From assembly GCA_024734495.1 (NCBI GenBank), contig JALMQS010000615.1, positions 1,209,173 through 1,273,172 on the forward strand: a stretch of 64,000 bases of DNA, read 5' to 3'. A program made the translations under genes and the position numbers. The DNA is from Forficula auricularia (lineage: Eukaryota > Arthropoda > Insecta > Dermaptera > Forficulidae). The notes under the pieces are model-generated. The model ran no database searches. It saw nothing but the letters and a program-made list of their open reading frames with translations, and was not told the origin of the DNA. Positions 32,867-44,441 of this stretch are shown piece after piece. How positions within the stretch are numbered: the stretch's first letter is position 1; each line of letters opens with the position of its first letter.

Positions 32867-33385
32867 TGTATATACAAAATGTACAATACATCATTTCAAA
32901 TGTAGTGTATCTAATTTTATGTATGTACTAAAACAATAATGTAATTTTGATGAGTATAGATATTTTTTTGTATGCAATGCAATGTGTTTAACACGAAGAA
33001 AAATTTCGTTCCTCTCAATTTCGTGTTAAGCGATTTTCACTGTATAAGGATTAGAAAGAACAGGATCTCTATGGTGATAATTACAGTCCGGAGAAGGTCA
33101 AGAGGTAGATAGTAAAGATAATTATCTAGATTAGATAACCTTAGGACTGACGTCACCGGCGGCAAGTAATGACTCAGTGGTGATGCTCACGTGACTATAT
33201 TCACTAATTCCAGTAATGCCTATAATAACTATCATAGATTCTTCGATAATAATTAAATATGTTAGGTATTTTTTACAATATTTATTTGATTGAATGTAAT
33301 GGAAGGCAGCCCAGAGGTAGTGAGGAAATAATAAATTAACACATATCAAATAAGGTGTAATTTATTGAATCCTTCCTCCTTCCTT

Positions 33386-33430
33386 TCAAACCGACGTTTC
33401 GGAGGATTTTTCCTTCTTCAGGGTTTCAAA
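33386..33430 (-). ncRNA. hammerhead ribozyme motif, left arm
   Basis: Minus strand: AAACC, CTGAAGA, GGA...TCC stem II, GAAAC, GTC, GGTTT. Stem I AAACC/GGTTT is five perfect pairs. Confidence 0.6.
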
Positions 33431-33597
33431 GGGTCAATGAATGAAACAAATAAAATGTTTCCTTCTTCTCTCCACAGTAGTGTTCAAAAAAACTTTTTCA
33501 TTTTTAACAAAGGCATAGAAAAACAATTTTTTTTCCTCTTTTTCTTAATTGTGGAGAGAAGAAGGAAACATTTTGTTTGTTTCATTAATTGACCCTT

Positions 33598-33646
33598 TGA
33601 AACCCTGAGGAAGGAGGGGAAAATCATCCGAAACGTCGGTTTGAAA
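33598..33646 (+). ncRNA. hammerhead ribozyme motif, right arm
   Basis: AAACC, CTGAGGA, GGA...TCC stem II with a longer loop, GAAAC, GTC, GGTTT. All core bases and stem I are intact. Confidence 0.62.
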
Positions 33647-33856
33647 GGAAAGGAGGAAGGATTCCAATAAATTACACCTTATTTTATATGTGTTAATTTT
33701 TTCGTTCCTCACTACCTCTGGGCTGCCTTCCATTACATTCAATTAAAATTTCTACCAGTCCGTCTCTCTCCAGAGAAAATTTCGTTGCAAAAAAATTTAT
33801 TTGATGTTTGATGATATTATGTATGTATTTATGCCTGGACCATTCTTCTCTTTTCA

Positions 33857-33935
33857 GTTAGAAGAGGTGAAAAACAAGGAGACCCGCTTTCACCAATTCT
33901 TTTTCACTTGTGCACTGGAAAGCATGTTTAAATAA
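33857..33935 (+). pseudogene. reverse transcriptase fragment
   Basis: The plus-strand frame VRRGEKQGDPLSPIL is followed after a one-base shift by FTCALESMF, the block before the catalytic YADD of RTE-like reverse transcriptases. Only about 25 residues remain. Confidence 0.6.
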
Positions 33936-34066
33936 GCTGATGTGTGGCCATCCACATGAATTTACCATACACCTAGCCCCCTCTCTTATATTTCATATTT
34001 AATAAAATAATTTACATTTACGAAAGAATCCAATGCCGATGTCAAAATTTAAATTAAGATATAATA

Positions 34067-34445
34067 CACTCAACAGCAAAAAAACCGGCCACTCAATATT
34101 TTTCTGATAAAACGAAAAAAAAATTTTAAATGAAAATAATACAACCAATGTTATATTTAATAAGAAATTAGGTAATTTACAATGTAAATACTTTTTATTA
34201 ATTTGCAATATGTAATATTATCTCTAAAATGAAAAAATATCAAAATACAGCGTAATAGATAAATTATCATTTATTAATATTTATCTATTATTTAGCAATA
34301 AAATTAATAAAAAAATATTTCTTAGAATCTAGTATTTCCCCCGCGTGCCTTTTTAAGGGCCCTCATGCGAACAGGCATCGAAGTTTTTTTATCATTCGTT
34401 TTATCAGAAAAACATTGAGTGGCCAGTTTTTTACGCTGTTGAGTG
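34067..34445 (-). mobile_element. Tc1-like element, internally deleted
   Basis: Inverted ends of about 55 bp (CACTCAACAGC..., ACCGGCCACTCAATATTTTT and complement) sit between TA dinucleotides. The minus-strand frame near 34325-34380 ends SMPVRMRALKKARGGNTRF and a stop, which is the C-terminus of Tc1-type transposases. Confidence 0.75.
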
Positions 34446-35106
34446 TATTATTTTAATTTGAATAAATATAAATCTGATTGAGTAAGAGAATGTCTATCGT
34501 AGTCCTGACTTGTCGACGACGGTTTGAACTGATGAGTCGAGATGTCTTCGCCCCCTCAAACCAACCTCCGATCTTCAGCTAAAAGAAAAGAAACACACAC
34601 ATGAATAAATAATAAAAAAAAATTGGCACGTTCTGATAAGGCCATCCACTTGACTTTACCATACATCCTGGCTCCTCTCTTATATTTAATATTTAATAAA
34701 ATTATTTATAAACATGTAGGGTGGGGGGGGGTTAGTTTCTGCATTTTTAGACTACTGGGGGCCCAGTGATTATGTATACAAAATTTGGTTGAGTTTAGTT
34801 CAAGGGCATAGATTTTCATTTTTTACCTCCCCCCCAATTTCGGGCGGTTAGTTTTTGCATTTTTAGTCTTCTAGGGGCCCACTGATTATGTATACAAAAT
34901 TTGGTTGAGTTTGCTCAAATGGCCTAGATTTTTATTTTTTGACCCTTCCTAATTTTGACCCCCAAGAAAAAAAATTTCGTTATTATAGGTTCATTTTATA
35001 CTATATTTCATTTTTCTTTTTTTTCTTAGTTTGAAAATATTATTTAATAAAGTAAAGGGTGTGTAGTTTCACAGTGAATGAAATAAAACTCAAAGAAGTT
35101 TATACA

Positions 35107-35150
35107 AACTCAATATATTTCGGATTTCATCGTCCATCATCAGGAGTTTA
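35107..35150 (-). ncRNA. hammerhead ribozyme motif with full stem I
   Basis: Minus strand: AAACTC, CTGATGA, GGA/TCC stem II, GAAA, ATATAT stem III, cleavage after AUU, then GAGTTT. Stem I AAACTC/GAGTTT is six perfect pairs. This is one of the cleanest examples in the window. Confidence 0.68.
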
Positions 35151-35298
35151 CAGGTTAAAAACTTTATTTTCGTGATTATATGTTCATTTTATACTATATT
35201 TCATTTTTCTTTTTTTTCTTAGTTTGAAAATATTATTTAATAAAGTAAAGGGTGTGCAGTTTCACAGTGAATGAAATAAAACTCAAAGAGGTTTATAC

Positions 35299-35341
35299 AA
35301 ACTCAATATATTTCGGATTATTAGTCCATAATCAGGAGTTT
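35299..35341 (-). ncRNA. hammerhead motif, one core change
   Basis: The second tandem copy has CTGATTA where CTGATGA is required; all other parts match 35107-35150. The change hits an invariant G, so it is expected to be inactive. Confidence 0.45.
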
Positions 35342-35469
35342 ACAGGTTAAAAACTTTAAAGTTTAAGTTTTAAGTTATATTGAGTTTGTATAAACCTTTT
35401 GAGTTTTGTTTCATTCACTGTGAAACTACACACCCTTTACTTGATTAATTAATATCATGTTTTTCCTAA

Positions 35470-36460
35470 AACCTACACCACTTCCTCTAAGTAAAATTGA
35501 AAATATTATATTAATTAAGTTTTGGTCACTTAGATGGCGATCATCTTGCTATTATGCCAGTGTGTCCAGAAATTCCATCATGAAAATATTATAATTTTAA
35601 ATTTTAACCACCCCTCAGGCTAATCCTGAGAAAGCAACGGATAAACTTCTGGTCTTCGTTCTAGTCCATATAGCCACCTCAAACCCGCTCCTCAAAGACA
35701 CAAAGTCACCAGGCTCCCATTACCCACCCCATTGTTCCATTTGAACAAGGCGTCAAGCGACGACTTTTTCGATAAGACACAAAACATGCAAGCACATTGC
35801 ACGAACCTGCATCTCCATCTTTAGAAATCCGATCGAATCGTCCACTTCCCTCGGGACTCATTCATGAGTCCAAAAATGGGTGGCGTCGATTTTAACTCTC
35901 TTATGGGTCTTAATACCTAAATAACCTTAAAACTAAGAGAGGGAAACACATCACAAAATATCCCTAAGAGGCCTAAGATAGACGACGCCGCATTTGCTTT
36001 CTCCAGGAATGAAATCAGAAGGAAGAGTGCAGGTCCCCAACACAAAAAGAGAGAGTGTCATCGTTGGCATGGCATATCATCCCACCTACCCTCTAAACTA
36101 GTGCATACTACATCTAATAAACTGTGAATTTAATTTTTAATATTCTGAATCTAAAAATTAAATATGACATTAAAATAGCGACGAATCCCATCGGTGGTCG
36201 AGGCGCCGAAACCTGAAAAATCCCTACGCAAAATCCACCATTCTAATAAATTCTCAATTTGCGAAGATCCTCCAATGATTCCATTGTTTCTTCACTACAG
36301 ATAGAGTTGAAATGGGCATCTGAAAATTTCTAATCTGATTTTCTTTTACGTTAAAAATTGAATAATTTCAAGAAAAAATAAAAATTATTGAAAAATGAAA
36401 TGATTAGAGTGATTTTAATTTGTTTTTGATATTACGAATTGCAAAAAATTGAAAAAGGAT
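35470..36460. other. unassigned sequence with a GC-richer block
   Basis: 35620-36120 is clearly richer in G and C than its surroundings and in codon-like sequence, but all frames are closed and I recognise no protein. It could be an old retrotransposon fragment. Confidence 0.3.
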
Positions 36461-36464
36461 ATTA

Positions 36465-37600
36465 ATTATCAAAATGATACTTCATGTGAGTTTTTTTATC
36501 GGTTGAATATTTAGTGCGATAGATCAGTGTTTATCTTTCTTACCACGCAAATTTAACTATTACTGCCTAACCCTTTGTCGTACACAAATTAGTACAATGA
36601 CCTTTATTAAAGTTCATTAAATTCTTTAAAAAAATCTTATATAGATGAAAGCTCTAAAATCAGCGGTTTACGAGTTATGGGAATTTAAATATTTTTCAAT
36701 ATAAAAATTGAAACCCAGTCCGAATAATTTTTTGAATCAAAAAATATTGAATTTAGTTTATGACTAGGATTTCGATAAAAATTTTCACATTCATAATGTA
36801 GCGCCCCCTTGATATAAAACTGCTAATAATTTCAAAAAATGTTGTTTAGTTTTAGCAAAAAAAAATTCCTAAATATTGAAATTAAAATTCTTTCTGGCTA
36901 CTAAAATATTGATCTGAGCTAATTATATTTAATGAGCATTCTTTTAAAATTATCAAAATGATATTTCATGTGAGTTTTTTTATAGGTTAAATATCTAGAA
37001 CAGTGTTCGTCAACATGTTTCGTGGAACCGTTGAGTTCTACTCCAACGCTTTAGGGGTTCCGCGAGTCAATGCTAAAATTTGGTCTATAATACAAATAAT
37101 TTATATTTTATATGGAATATTTATCTTTTTTTTGAATAAATCCAAATTTATATCTTATATAAAGCTTTGATAACAAGGTTCATAACATGTACTATGTATT
37201 ACGACACCCCCCCCCCCACTAAAAATCTTGATGTGCTACTGAACGAAGGGTTCCATATTAAAATGATCTCAAAAAAGGGTTCCGCGGGATGACAAAAGTT
37301 GAAGAATACTAATCTAGAGCGATAGAGTGGTGTTTATCTTTCTTACCATGTAAATTTAACAATTATTAAAGTACATTAAATTCCTAACAAAAAATTTTAT
37401 ATGAATGACATCTTCAAAACCATTGGTTTACGAGTTATGGGAATTTAAATATTTTTCAAAATAAGAAGTGAAGCCCAGTGAATTGTCCGAATAATTTTTT
37501 GAATCAAAAAATATTGAATTTTGTTTGAAGATTTACAGCGATAGAGCAGTGTTTATTTTTCTTACCACGTACATTTAACCATTACTGCCTAAGAAGACAA
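36465..37600 (+). repeat. tandem repeat, about 2.3 units of roughly 500 bp
   Basis: Blocks CATGTGAGTTTTTTTATMGG, GCGATAGAKCAGTGTTTAT, TTTACGAGTTATGGGAATTT and CCGAATAATTTTTTGAATC recur in order near 36490, 36960-37320 and 37500-37590. The second unit carries a hAT insertion (37001-37311). Confidence 0.75.
37001..37311. mobile_element. non-autonomous hAT element
   Basis: Ends CAGTGTTCGTCAACATG and, reversed, TAGTATTCTTCAACTTTTG have 8-bp flanks ATCTAGAA/ATCTAGAG. A C-run lies near 37206. It sits inside the second tandem unit and so postdates the duplication. Confidence 0.75.
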
Positions 37601-37700
37601 CTGACAAGATGGGCAGACGATTTAGCCAGGGTGCCTGGAAGAGACTGGAGCAGAGTTGCCTGGAAAAACTTGGGAGATGAGGTCTATAAGGTATAAGGGG
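37590..37700 (+). pseudogene. RTE-like LINE C-terminal fragment
   Basis: RRQLTRWADDLARVPGRDWS and the following RVAWKNLGDEVY match the C-terminal end of RTE-type ORF2 proteins. The coding sequence is then interrupted by the palindrome at 37728-38145; more GC-rich LINE-like sequence resumes at 38160-38270. Confidence 0.6.
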
Positions 37701-37727
37701 ATATGTCCTATAAGGGGATATGCCTTT

Positions 37728-38145
37728 AAAAAATATATATATAGGTATAATGTTAATTTTTTTATTTGTCAAAAAAAATATGGATATAGTATTCAAAATC
37801 AGGTATTATAAGTATTTATGTATTACAGGAGCCAAATTAGACAATAAATAAATAAATATTTATGTATATACATATTTTTATAAATTAAATTACACAAATA
37901 AACAAACAAAAAACAAAAAATTTATAAAAGGTTGGAATTTTGTGAAACATCACTAATTTCAAACCCTTTATTTATTTAATTTATAAAAATATGTATATAC
38001 ATAAATATTTATTTATTTATTATCTAATTTGGCTCCTGTAATACATAAAAACATATAATACTTGATTTTGAATACCATATGCATATTTTTTTACAAATAA
38101 AAAAATTAACATTATATATATATGTATATATATATTTTTTAAGGG
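37728..38145. mobile_element. large palindromic element
   Basis: Arms of about 180 bp (shared words TACAGGAGCCAAATTAGACA, TATTCAAAATCAGGTATTAT and complements) surround a centre near 37940. It is inserted in an RTE-like LINE remnant. There is no ribozyme core or coding remnant. Confidence 0.65.
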
Positions 38146-38538
38146 CCTCCACATATCCTCCTTATAGCCCTCCGATCCTCCCACTCAGGATCCGGTTAAG
38201 TGGCTCAGGGTGTGCCCACAGCAGAATGGTGTGAAACCTTAGAATGCTGCGACCAAGAATAAAATAGTATTAATAACGACAATAAAAAATAGGTATAACA
38301 CATGTTGTCCAAATAATAAAAATAAATAAACTGGGAGGAATAAATATACATATTTTTGTAAATTAAATTACACAAAAAACAAAAAAAAACAAAATAACAA
38401 ATTATACAGAAAAATTAAATAAGTTTCATTATAAACCTACACCGCTTTCCCTAAATGTTACAAATAAACAACTTATGTCAGTCAATATTTATATCTAAAA
38501 ACATTGACTAATAATATTGATAATACTTAATAATTAAT

Positions 38539-38750
38539 TTGAAAGTTTTTTTTTGCCGAGAGTAGCAGAATTTTTATATATTGAAGGAGACAATAAAAGT
38601 AGTGTCTTCTGTTGGAATTATAAATTTTATTTATTTATAACGAGACTATAGTTTCGGGGCTTTGCTCTCTTCATCAGTCTATTACAATGGATTCACAGGA
38701 ATTAATTTATGAATCCTCTTTATGAAAACTCTTTTATTGTCTCCTTCAAT
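38539..38750 (-). mobile_element. Penelope-like foldback with hammerhead motif
   Basis: It is flanked by a 10-bp duplication AATAATTAAT (38529-38538, 38751-38760). It has arms around TTGAAGGAGACAATAAAAG and the CCGAGAGTAGCAGA module at the left, so it lies in reverse orientation to 16489-16939. Confidence 0.7.
38640..38685 (-). ncRNA. hammerhead ribozyme motif
   Basis: Minus strand: GACTGATGA, stem II around GAGAGC-AAA-GCCCC (imperfect), GAAAC, TATA, GTC. The core and stem III are identical to the pair at 16588-16795. Confidence 0.58.
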
Positions 38751-39052
38751 AATAATTAATGTAATGTACAAATTAAAATAAAATGTATATGACTCATTTA
38801 TTTATTTAACGGGCAGCCACACTCTTTTTACAAATATATTATTAGAAATTACATATTTACAATATAGTACTTTCTGGGTTCTTTAACAACTCTTCATTTA
38901 TGATAATATGGCTCAACTTTTTCCTTGTTGGCCTCTCTAGAAATAAGAAAAAACTTCATCGTGAATCATCGAGGATAGGAGAGGGATTTCCTATCAAGTG
39001 TCCGATTGACTAGGTCAGTGTTTTTCAACCTTTTTGAAAAAATAATTTTTAT

Positions 39053-40120
39053 AAAAAAAAATAAAACCGACTTCAAAAAAATTGAATATAAAAAATAAAA
39101 TAATAATAACTCAAAAATCAAATAAAATGCACTAAAAGGTATAAAATAATTATCTTATTTAGTTACAACTAATCGATGAAATTGTTACATGAAATCACTT
39201 TTTGAAGTCGGTGCCAAAAATACACATTTTATGAATCGAACTCGGCGGATCTTATTTATTACGTTTGGCGGGTACGGTCGCTTATATAGTTTGTTTAGCA
39301 CCGACTTCAAAAAGTGATTTCATGTAACAATTTCATCGATTAGTTGTAACTAAATAAGATAATTATTTCACAACTTTTAGTGCATTTTATTTGATTTTTG
39401 AGCTATTATTATTTTATTTTGTTGCGTTTAATTTTTTTGAAGTCGTTTTTTTTTATAAAAATTATTTTTATTTTTCTCTTTTTAGTGATGTTATTAATAG
39501 TGACTTAATATAATATGCATGCATCTCGTAAGAGAAAGCGCCGGGCAAATGAATCAGAAAATGATAAATTTATTGAACCAATTATTTTACATGAATTAAT
39601 GTATACATTGTATTTGAGCTTCGACTTCGGAGATTACTTCTCCACCATCGACTGTTAGTCCTTATTTTTAATAAGTGGAAAAAACTAATTAAATAAAAAA
39701 CCTCTTTTCCGATAATTATTCCAATTCCCAATTCATTTTCTTCCTGATCCAGAAAATGATAATAAAATTCAATTCATAAATAGAGAAATTCTCTCGAAAC
39801 GAGTTTTAAATTAATGTTATAAGATTGTTTTTTATAAAAGATTTTATTTATTATAATTTCGATTATTTGTTCATAAGAATTGGAGATTTACGTTATTTCG
39901 TCATTGATCATATCATCAGAACTTTACCAAATTAATATGGGACCACCCTAAGGCATCCCATTTCCAATAAAAAAAGAATAATAGAAATCGGTCGTCGTGG
40001 TAAAAAGTTCTCGCTGAACATACATAAAAATAAATAAATAGAGTATCTTGACTATCCTGGAGCTATACTGATCCAAATGCAGAAAGAATCATCACATTCA
40101 CATTAATGTTTTTCGTTAAC
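39053..40120 (+). mobile_element. ACCGACTTC family, copy A
   Basis: It starts AAACCGACTTCAAAAAA. A palindrome of about 390 bp to 39450 follows, with GGCACCGACTTC-type inner boxes, then a TTTCTCTTTTTAG stretch and a short conserved frame (SRKRKRRANESEND). The end decays near 40120. A left hAT-like end CAGTGTTTTTCAACC (39016) directly precedes it. Confidence 0.6.
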
Positions 40121-40141
40121 TAATTTCTCCCAACCGTGGGC

Positions 40142-40790
40142 TGAGAAAAAGTCATCATAATTAGTGACTCGCTAAGTGCCCTTCATGCACTGGAGGGATT
40201 CAATTCTTCGCATCCTTTGGTGCAGAGGATCCAGTCTCTGTTTGGAGAGCGGTCGGAGTTTGAAAGTCTTCTTTTGTGGTTGCCAGGACATAGGGGAATT
40301 GTTGGTAACGAGGCAACATATATTTTGGCCAAACGGGGTGCAAACAAGCCCTCTATAGATTTTTCTCAAACATTCTTGAAAGACTCCCAAAGATTTTTCA
40401 AAATCAAAATTGGGAAATTATGGAGTGACGAATGGAAGAATGAAAATAGACTACTTAAACGAGTAAAACCAGTTGTTAGTCCCTTTGAAATATATAATCT
40501 GAGTCGACGAATGCAGACTATCATAACAAGATTAAGAATAGGGCATTGTTTTTTTTCACACGGTCATTTGATTCTAAGACAGGATCCCCCATGGTGTGCA
40601 TGAACCTGCTATACTAGAGTCACGGTTGACCATATTTTGATTGATTGTCCTGGGTATGGCGCACAAAGAATAAATCCTAAAATAGAAGGTGTATCAGTCG
40701 GAAGCCTGTTGACTGACCAGGAGGGTTTTGAGAAATTGTTCGAGTTTTTGAGTCGAGTACACTTGTTGAAATTGATTTAATTGTATACGG
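40142..40790 (+). pseudogene. I-group LINE RNase H relic
   Basis: Plus-strand frames show ISDSLSALHALEGF, then after a one-base shift LLLWLPGHRGIVGNEATYIL. These are the DS and HxG...NE.(A/D) parts of RNase H, and a TRLRIGHC-type tail with VDHILIDCPGY follows. Stops and frameshifts are present. It is a different family from the 26.7-32.7 kb LINE, though similar in order. Confidence 0.75.
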
Positions 40791-41154
40791 TTGTTGTTTG
40801 TTTGTTGTCGTTATTGTTATATGACATTATTCTTACATACGTGATGGCGCAAATGACCATAGTAGTCGACACGCCGATAAACAAATAAAAAAAATATATA
40901 TATATATTTTTTTTATTAATTTATATCAGGATTTATGTACATAAATAATAAATCAATGCTTTTTTACTATTTTTATGTGTTTTTTACTAAAAATAAATTT
41001 TTTTACTAATAATAAATTTACTATAAATGCCGGTGGTCCTGGCAGGCCCGGCTCGTGACTTTGTGTAGTTTTATTGCTTTATAATACATTTTTCAATAAT
41101 TATATATATATATTTTTTATTAATTTATATCAGGATTTATAAAAATATAGTCAA

Positions 41155-41260
41155 AAAGTGAGGAATGTACATAGTTTTAATTAATTTCGACAAAGTGCCT
41201 CACGATTTTTGACTTTATGTTTATTAGTTTATTATATTATTTTCTACTTTTTAGAGAATT
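41155..41260. repeat. hairpin of the AAAAAGTGNGG family
   Basis: AGTCAAAAAGTGAGGAATG and CACGATTTTTGACT form a hairpin around GACAAAGTG. Better preserved relatives are at 51725-51840, 52020-52170 and 53320-53455. Confidence 0.5.
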
Positions 41261-41336
41261 ACTGACAAATGTATGTTTTTTAGTTTTTGTAACCCTTATT
41301 AGACTGACAAAAAACACCTTATTTATGGGCCAGTTG

Positions 41337-41536
41337 TATGTCGGTTGATGTAAACTCTTTTTAAACTTTGACAAAAGGTAAAACCTTAAAATTCACCTTG
41401 TGCCCGGTGGAATGGCCAATCAGATGACAGGCACTTTCATCTGATTAGCCATCCCACCGGGCACAAGAGTGAATTTTAAGGTTTTACCTTTTGTCAAAGT
41501 TTAAAAAGAGTTTACCAACCGACATACAACAGGCCC
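41337..41536. mobile_element. hairpin MITE, relative of 1782-1872
   Basis: The ends GGGCCAGTTGTATGTCGG and complement match the MITE at 1782-1872. Arms extend about 95 bp (CTTGTGCCCGGTGGAATGGC). Flanking bases do not form a clear TTA duplication here. Confidence 0.65.
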
Positions 41537-41849
41537 TTAGACTGACGGGATAGAAATCTACCCCAGCATTTTGAATGTATATATTTAAATATAATTTACT
41601 GATTTAGCAAATTTGATTTAACCACTTAAGTTATTCACTAATTACTTAAGTTCTATGAATACACACCTGGTTTGAAAATAATTATTTATCTATTAAAAGA
41701 ACCTTTGTGTAAAAAAAAATTACACGTGCCTGTGGATGGAGTTGAATTTCGTATTTTTTGGAGTAAAATCATAAAGTTTTTTGTTAGTGTAATTGAGTTT
41801 AGTTTATTTTGTATCAATAAGTAGTTTTTATTTTTATTATTCTCTCTAT

Positions 41850-42130
41850 AATGAGTGATTCCGCAGTCAGCACCCATGTTTCGACTTCGGGATCTCAAAG
41901 ATTAAGGCAAAAAATATTTTATTTATCATTTAATTTACATTGTCAATATAATTTATTAAAACAGGTTATTTGTATTAATTATAGAAATAAATATAAATAA
42001 TTTTTCCCTTACGGGTTAACACGGGAAGAAATACTTGCTATTTTACAAGAAGATTGCGTTCAGACGAAGAGCAATTTGTCCCTTCAGGTGATGAGGAATA
42101 CATGCCAAAAATATTTAACAAATTTCGCAT
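41850..42130 (+). pseudogene. possible piggyBac-like N-terminal relic
   Basis: The plus-strand frame from ATG 41851 reads MSDSAVSTHVSTSGSQRLR, with LTREEILAILQE and, in another frame, SDEEQFVPSGDEEYMP near 42015-42110. Acidic SDEE-type stretches after an EEIL motif are seen in piggyBac-derived proteins. The match is short and the call tentative. Confidence 0.3.
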
Positions 42131-43143
42131 TTAACAAAGATGCTATACTGTATATTTATACTTATAAAGAGGGGTCAACAAAGTGTGAGATCGTGTGACA
42201 AGGAGGGGGACTAGTCATAAGCTTCGTGACGTCACATCTATAAATCTTAAAATATTAAAAATCAACTCTAAAGAAAATGTCCATGGACACAAGATTAACA
42301 CAAGGTTAAATTTTGTATCGTTCATTTGATTTGTTATGTTTTGTAAAATTTCTAAAATGCTTGATTTATTATTGATTTTATGGATAATTTTTATATAAAA
42401 AAAATAAAACCGACTTCAAAAAAATTAAATGCAACAAATAAAATAATAAAACTGAAAAATAAAAATAAAATGCACTAAAAGGTATAAAATAATAATCTAA
42501 TTTAGTTAAAATTAAACGACGAAATATTTACATGAAATCACTTTTGAAGTCGGTGCCAAACATATACATTTTATGAATCCAACTCGACGGATTTTACTTA
42601 GTACGTTTGGCGGGTACGCTCGCTTATATAGTTTGTTTAGTACCGACTTCAAAAAGTGATTTCATGTAAATATTTCGTCGTTTAGTTGTAACTAAATTTG
42701 ATTATTATTTTATACCTTTTAGTATATTTTATTTTATTTTTGAGTTTTATTATTTTATTTGTTGCATTTAATTTTTCAGTCGGTTTTATTTTTTTTTTAT
42801 AAAAATTATTTTTATTTTTCTCTTTTTAGTGATGTTATTAATAGTGACTTAAGATAATACTTTTTATGCATCTCGTAAGAGAAAGCGTTGGGCGAATGAA
42901 TCAGAAAATGATAATAAAATTCAATTCATAAATATAGAAATTCTCTCGAAACGTTTGCGGGTTTTAAATGAAAGATTTTTTATAAAAGATTTTATTTATT
43001 ATAATTTCGATTATTTGGTCAAAAGAATTGGAGATTTACGTTATTTCATCATTGATCATATCTTTAGAACTTGACCAAATTAATATGGGACCATCCCTAA
43101 GGTATCCTATTTCAATATAAAAAAGAAAGTAGACAAATCAGGA

Positions 43144-43482
43144 GTGTATAAATTAACTTGTCAAGATTGCGACGCTTTTTATATTGGGCAGACAGGTCGC
43201 GCTTTCAAAATACGTTACTCCGAGCATGTAAGAGCCCTTAACCACCTCAACAAATCCGATAACATTAATTTAGATTCGACCTCAGCCTTCGCAATTCACT
43301 TACATGAATCTAACCATTCACCCTCTAATAATAACCCTATCCCCATTCATTTCGAAAGAAAAGGCCTTAAATTGGACCTCCTGGAATCCACCGAGATAAA
43401 AATAGCCCTCTCTAATAATTCAAATATTTTAAATAATCAATTGGAAGTGTATAAAAATACAATTATTGATTATATGTTATAA
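43144..43482 (+). CDS. GIY-YIG endonuclease domain of a Penelope-like ORF
   Basis: In Penelope-like elements this C-terminal nuclease nicks the target for reverse transcription. About 112 residues remain. GVYKLTCQDCDAFYIGQTGR carries the GVYKL..YIGQT signature, with a Cys pair (CQDC), an Arg in FKIRYSEH and a downstream Glu in DLLESTEIK. The reading frame is open to its natural stop at 43482, but there is no start codon or upstream reverse transcriptase, so it is a 5'-truncated copy inserted in another repeat. Confidence 0.85.
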   Translation: MYKLTCQDCDAFYIGQTGRAFKIRYSEHVRALNHLNKSDNINLDSTSAFAIHLHESNHSPSNNNPIPIHFERKGLKLDLLESTEIKIALSNNSNILNNQLEVYKNTIIDYML

Positions 43483-43769
43483 TAAATTAAATAAACATTC
43501 CTTTCATTGTTTGCACATTATACTAGGGTAATTGCACTCTCTTATATACCTTTTAAGTTGTACCTTCTCAGGTACCTGTCCATTCGCTATTATAATAGCA
43601 GGTATAGATAGATCCCTTTCACCCAGCTCAAATCTCAATAGAAAATATTAATCCTTAGAACAACTACCCCCCCCCTCTTCCCCTACATTCCCCCCACCAC
43701 ATACATTTTTAAAAAATTTTTAAAAATTCTTACTTGTAAAACTATTTTTCCAATATGTAATCAGTTTTC

Positions 43770-43820
43770 TTAGACTCCTGATGATGGGCTAACCCCCGAA
43801 ATATATCGAACTCAAAACTC
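43770..43820 (+). ncRNA. hammerhead ribozyme motif in Penelope-like 3' region
   Basis: CTGATGA, stem II GGG-CTAAC-CCC, GAAA, ATATAT stem III, then UC as the cleavage site. Stem I is weak. Its place downstream of the GIY-YIG domain links all the foldback ribozymes to Penelope-like elements. Confidence 0.6.
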
Positions 43821-44441
43821 AATTTTGTTTTATTTCTTTTTTGTGAAACCTACCTCGTATCTTAGTTTTATTATTATATAAAAGAATCATCGAAATCGGT
43901 TCATAAACAAAGAAGTTATGCCTAAATAAACATAGCAAAAAGGTCCAATTCCAATGAAAAAAAACGGGACCAATCGAAAACTAGACTGAATCCAATTCAA
44001 AAAATCATCAAAATCTGTTCACAATTGGCGAAGATATCAGGTAACATAGACACACAAAAAAATCATTCGAATTGAGAACCTCCTCCTTTTTTTGAAGTCG
44101 GTTAAAAAAAGATTTTAAATAGAAATATATAAATAATTTTGGAAGTGCTGTTTTAATTTAATAATTTCTAAATTTAAAATTGCAAAATATGTGACGTCAC
44201 CGCAGGGGAGAGGGGGGGGTTCAAAAATCATGAAATTCTTGTAACTTAATTTATGGATGCCCCCTAATTGATTTCTCAAGTAACGCGATTCTTCAAAGCT
44301 GCGAGTGACTATTAATTATGATTGCTTGACAGTTCCAACAACAACATAAGCAGTGAACACTTGTGGGCAATTTTTAATTTTCAATTTCGAATAAAATAAA
44401 TACAAAATACTTGTGAATTTCAAGTATATACATATATATAT

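Larger units (their letters stand above)
33286..33745. mobile_element. foldback element with two hammerhead motifs
   Basis: Long arms (from GATTGAATGTAATGGAAGGC on the left to its complement on the right) enclose a central ATTGTGGAGAGAAGAAGGAAA inverted segment. Each arm carries a hammerhead-like core. The CCGAAACGTCGGTTT box matches the one at 8758-8772. Confidence 0.7.
34985..35460. mobile_element. duplicated hammerhead element plus inverted arm
   Basis: A segment of about 185 bp (GTTCATTTTATACTATATTTC... to ...CAGGTTAAAAACTTTA) is repeated in tandem (to about 35165 and to about 35355). A reverse-oriented arm without a ribozyme core follows (35370-35450). Its tail CACTGTGAAACTACACACC resembles the Penelope-like tail at 43846. 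Confidence 0.6.
43105..43865 (+). mobile_element. Penelope-like element, 3' fragment
   Basis: It comprises the GIY-YIG endonuclease domain (next entry), a 3' untranslated part with C-runs, a hammerhead core (43770-43820) and the tail GTGAAACCTACCTCGTAT. ATAAAAAAGAA on the left and ATAAAAGAA on the right may be its target duplication. The reverse transcriptase part is absent. Confidence 0.75.
42392..44107 (+). mobile_element. ACCGACTTC family, copy B, hosting a Penelope-like fragment
   Basis: It starts AAACCGACTTCAAAAAAATT with a palindrome to about 42790, then TTTCTCTTTTTAG and the conserved frame (SRKRKRWANESENDNKIQF). It ends CCTCCTCCTTTTTTTGAAGT followed by CGGTT. Near 43115 it is interrupted by a Penelope-like 3' fragment and resumes at 43880 (AAGAATCATCGAAATCGGTT). 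This copy shows both termini. Confidence 0.65.

Noticed and set aside
33131..33349. 72-codon minus-strand frame as a gene
   Set aside because: Much of it lies in the arm of the hammerhead foldback, and no family or splice context supports it.
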